Part shown: positions 15,829 to 17,283 of the stretch, piece by piece
How positions within the stretch are numbered: the first letter of the stretch is position 1
How the letters are laid out: each line of letters opens with the position of its first letter
Origin: a bacterium
Lineage (GTDB): Bacteria > SZUA-79 > Acidulodesulfobacterales > Acidulodesulfobacteraceae
Assembly: GCA_021794255.1 (NCBI GenBank)
Contig: JAJYRF010000091.1
Span: forward strand, 1-17,283
Direction of reading: 5' to 3'
Length of the DNA stretch: 17,283 nucleotides
Notes under the pieces: model-generated
Told to the model about the DNA's origin: nothing
Seen by the model: only the letters and a program-made list of their open reading frames with translations
Database searches by the model: none
Position numbers and translations under genes: made by a program

Positions 15829-17037
15829 TTACAATTTATCAAAATCAATTCCTGAAAATAAACCGTCATTTTTTTTATTAAAGGAGTTGCTGTTTTGCTG
15901 CTGTATTCCCTGCGTTCCAATTTTGTTTGCATTTGAAGAAATATTATTGTTTGAAGAACCGCCTTTAGAAATCAAACCTGAGCTTATATTTTGTTTTAAT
16001 TCATCTATATCTGAAGAATGCGAGTATGCTTCAACTTCACTTATTATTCTGTTGTTAACTAATGAAGCAAGAGCCTGGTTTAATGTTTGCATACCGTATT
16101 TTTCCTGCCCTAATTGAAGCTGAGAATATATTTGATGGATTTTATTTTCACGAATAAGATTTCTTATGGCAGCATTGGGAATCATAACTTCTGCCGCCAT
16201 AATCCTGCCTATTCCGTCTACTTTAGGAATAAGAGTTTGAGACATAACTCCGACTAAGGATAACGATAATGATGACCTTACCTGAGACTGCTGGTCGGAA
16301 GGAAATATATCTATAATTCTAGAAATAGTTTGCACTGCCGAATTGGTATGCAGAGTTCCTAATGTCAAATGTCCCGTTTCGGCAATGGTTAATGCAGCCT
16401 CCATCGTTTCCATATCTCGTATTTCGCCTATTAGAACTACATCTGGATCTTCTCTTAATACGTGCCTTAAGCTTTCTAAAAAACTGTAAGAATCCTGCCC
16501 TACTTCTCTCTGATTAACCAAACAGGATTTATGCTGAAAAATATATTCTATAGGATCCTCAATAGTAATGACATGTTCATGTCTTGTTGTATTGATAGAG
16601 TCTATCATAGCAGCTAGAGAGGTAGTTTTGCCTGAGCCTGTAGGACCTGTTACTAATATTAAACCTCTCGGCGATTTTATAATTTCTTTTATTACGGGAG
16701 GCAAACCTAAAGCATCTATTGAAGGTATTTCATGGGGAATAACCCTGAACGCTCCGGCCACCGAACCTCTGTCAAAATAGAGATTCCCTCTGAAACGGGA
16801 CACTCCTTTCTGTGAAAATGAAAAATCAAGTTCATGAGTTTCTTCAAATTTTTTCTTTTGAGCATCTGTTATAACACTATAGCATAAACCTTGAGTATCG
16901 GAAGGCGGCAAAGGCGGAAAATTAAGCGGAGCAAGGGAACCTCTGAGTCTTATCACGGGAGGCGAACCCGCTGCTATATGCAAATCTGACGCTCCCATAT
17001 CTACGGTAGTTTTTAATAAATCAGCTATAGAAGGCAT
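15829..17037 (-). CDS. pilT: Type IV pilus retraction ATPase PilT
   Basis: PilT is the hexameric ATPase that depolymerises pili and powers twitching. With the ATG at 17037 it has 402 residues and the classic N-terminus MPSIADLLKTTVDMGASDLH. Visible motifs are Walker A GPTGSGKT (131-138), the Asp box TIEDPIEY (158-165), Walker B VVLIGEIRD (200-208, catalytic E205), the His box TGHLTLGTLHTNSA (221-234) and the PilT-specific AIRNLIREN (290-298), which separates retraction from extension ATPases. About 50 residues at the C-terminus (352-402) form a Ser/Asn/Gln-rich tail beyond the usual end. A longer reading from TTG at 17052 is possible, but that TTG lies in the ribosome site. It follows pilB and precedes the pilT-pilC gap. 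Confidence 0.97.
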   Translation of the reverse strand: MPSIADLLKTTVDMGASDLHIAAGSPPVIRLRGSLAPLNFPPLPPSDTQGLCYSVITDAQKKKFEETHELDFSFSQKGVSRFRGNLYFDRGSVAGAFRVIPHEIPSIDALGLPPVIKEIIKSPRGLILVTGPTGSGKTTSLAAMIDSINTTRHEHVITIEDPIEYIFQHKSCLVNQREVGQDSYSFLESLRHVLREDPDVVLIGEIRDMETMEAALTIAETGHLTLGTLHTNSAVQTISRIIDIFPSDQQSQVRSSLSLSLVGVMSQTLIPKVDGIGRIMAAEVMIPNAAIRNLIRENKIHQIYSQLQLGQEKYGMQTLNQALASLVNNRIISEVEAYSHSSDIDELKQNISSGLISKGGSSNNNISSNANKIGTQGIQQQNSNSFNKKNDGLFSGIDFDKL

Positions 17038-17045
17038 TTTATGTG

Positions 17046-17050
17046 TCCTC
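17046..17050 (-). promoter_or_regulatory. Ribosome binding site fixing the ATG start of pilT
   Basis: Minus-strand GAGGA begins 13 bases before the ATG at 17037-17035. It overlaps the alternative TTG start at 17052-17050, which therefore cannot use it. This supports the shorter PilT starting MPSIADLL. Confidence 0.8.
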
Positions 17051-17105
17051 AAATAAAAAATAAATTAATGAAATAAATTCATTTTTATAATATTTATATT
17101 AATTA

Positions 17106-17283
17106 TTATATAATTATATTATTATTTGTTTTAAGATATTGCAATATTTCATCTAAAGAAGTTATGCCTGAAATAAATTTCTCTTTTGCCGATTCGCTTA
17201 AAGTAATCATTTTATGATTTTTAACGGCTAAATTTTCAATTTCAAATTCATTAGCATTTTTATAAATTAAATCTTTAATATCA
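17106..17283 (-). CDS. pilB: Type IV pilus assembly ATPase PilB (GspE family), C-terminal end only
   Basis: The last 58 residues of an ORF entering from the right edge are visible. The pattern DIKDLIYKNANEFEIENLA, then MITLSESAKEKFISGITSLDEILQYL, matches the C-terminus of PilB/GspE assembly ATPases: an I-x-x-L-I helix, a hydrophobic MxTL turn, a lysine-containing helix, then GITSL-[DE]-E. The ATP-binding motifs lie outside the window. Its position directly upstream of pilT (68 bases before the pilT ATG) is the standard pilB-pilT arrangement. With so little sequence the family call is good, but whether it is a pilus or type II secretion ATPase rests on context. Confidence 0.8.
   Translation of the reverse strand, partial: DIKDLIYKNANEFEIENLAVKNHKMITLSESAKEKFISGITSLDEILQYLKTNNNIII

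Noticed and set aside
17038..17052. An earlier TTG start for pilT adding five residues
   Set aside because: The TTG lies in the ribosome site of the ATG at 17037, and the family N-terminus matches the ATG start.
17067..17083. A 6-bp inverted repeat followed by T-rich sequence between pilB and pilT, as a possible terminator
   Set aside because: The stem is short, with only one G:C pair, and no uninterrupted long T-run follows directly; pilB and pilT are expected to be cotranscribed.
1..17283. A novel defence, mobile or biosynthetic system
   Set aside because: All long open frames on the coding strand belong to known housekeeping or type IV pilus families; there are no transposases, phage genes, CRISPR repeats or unknown gene clusters.

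Overview
The window is a strongly AT-rich bacterial chromosome segment. Every gene I can support lies on the minus strand, so transcription runs from high to low coordinates. The gene order pilB-pilT-pilC-pilS-pilR followed by rimP-nusA-infB-rbfA-nrnA-truB-rpsO-pnp and an M16 peptidase resembles the arrangement in deltaproteobacterial (Desulfobacterota-type) genomes. The base composition points to a low-GC member of that broad group. This placement is inference from synteny and protein motifs; no rRNA or other phylogenetic marker is present to settle it.

Region 1 (17283 down to 10194) is a type IV pilus and regulation block. It holds the C-terminal end of a PilB-type extension ATPase, the PilT retraction ATPase, the PilC inner-membrane platform protein, the PilS membrane sensor kinase, the PilR sigma-54-dependent response regulator, and truA (tRNA pseudouridine synthase). 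pilS/pilR overlap by 20 bases and pilR/truA by 4, so this end is tightly coupled. The 307-base gap between pilT and pilC holds a possible 40-codon membrane-peptide ORF, an 11-bp inverted repeat and a possible promoter.

Region 2 (about 10197 down to 971) is the classic transcription/translation housekeeping operon. A good sigma-70-type promoter overlaps the truA stop codon. About 30 bases past the predicted start site lies an intrinsic terminator whose U-tract ends only 4 bases before the rimP start codon. Promoter, terminator and rimP-nusA in that order have the layout of an attenuator, which would let the operon sense termination efficiency, possibly through NusA itself. The operon then supplies RimP (30S maturation), NusA (elongation and termination), IF2, RbfA (30S maturation), a DHH-type nanoRNase/pAp phosphatase, TruB (tRNA U55), ribosomal protein S15 and PNPase. 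It ends in a long AT-rich hairpin with a T-tract.

Region 3 (854 to 1) is the N-terminal part of an M16 zinc peptidase cut by the window edge.

I see no rRNA, tRNA, insertion sequence, CRISPR array, phage gene or clear sign of transfer. Gene content is ordinary. The unusual signals are regulatory and structural: the rimP leader, three short tandem duplications clustered around truB and nrnA (one of which doubles a ribosome-binding site), the pnp leader hairpin, and the pilT-pilC gap.
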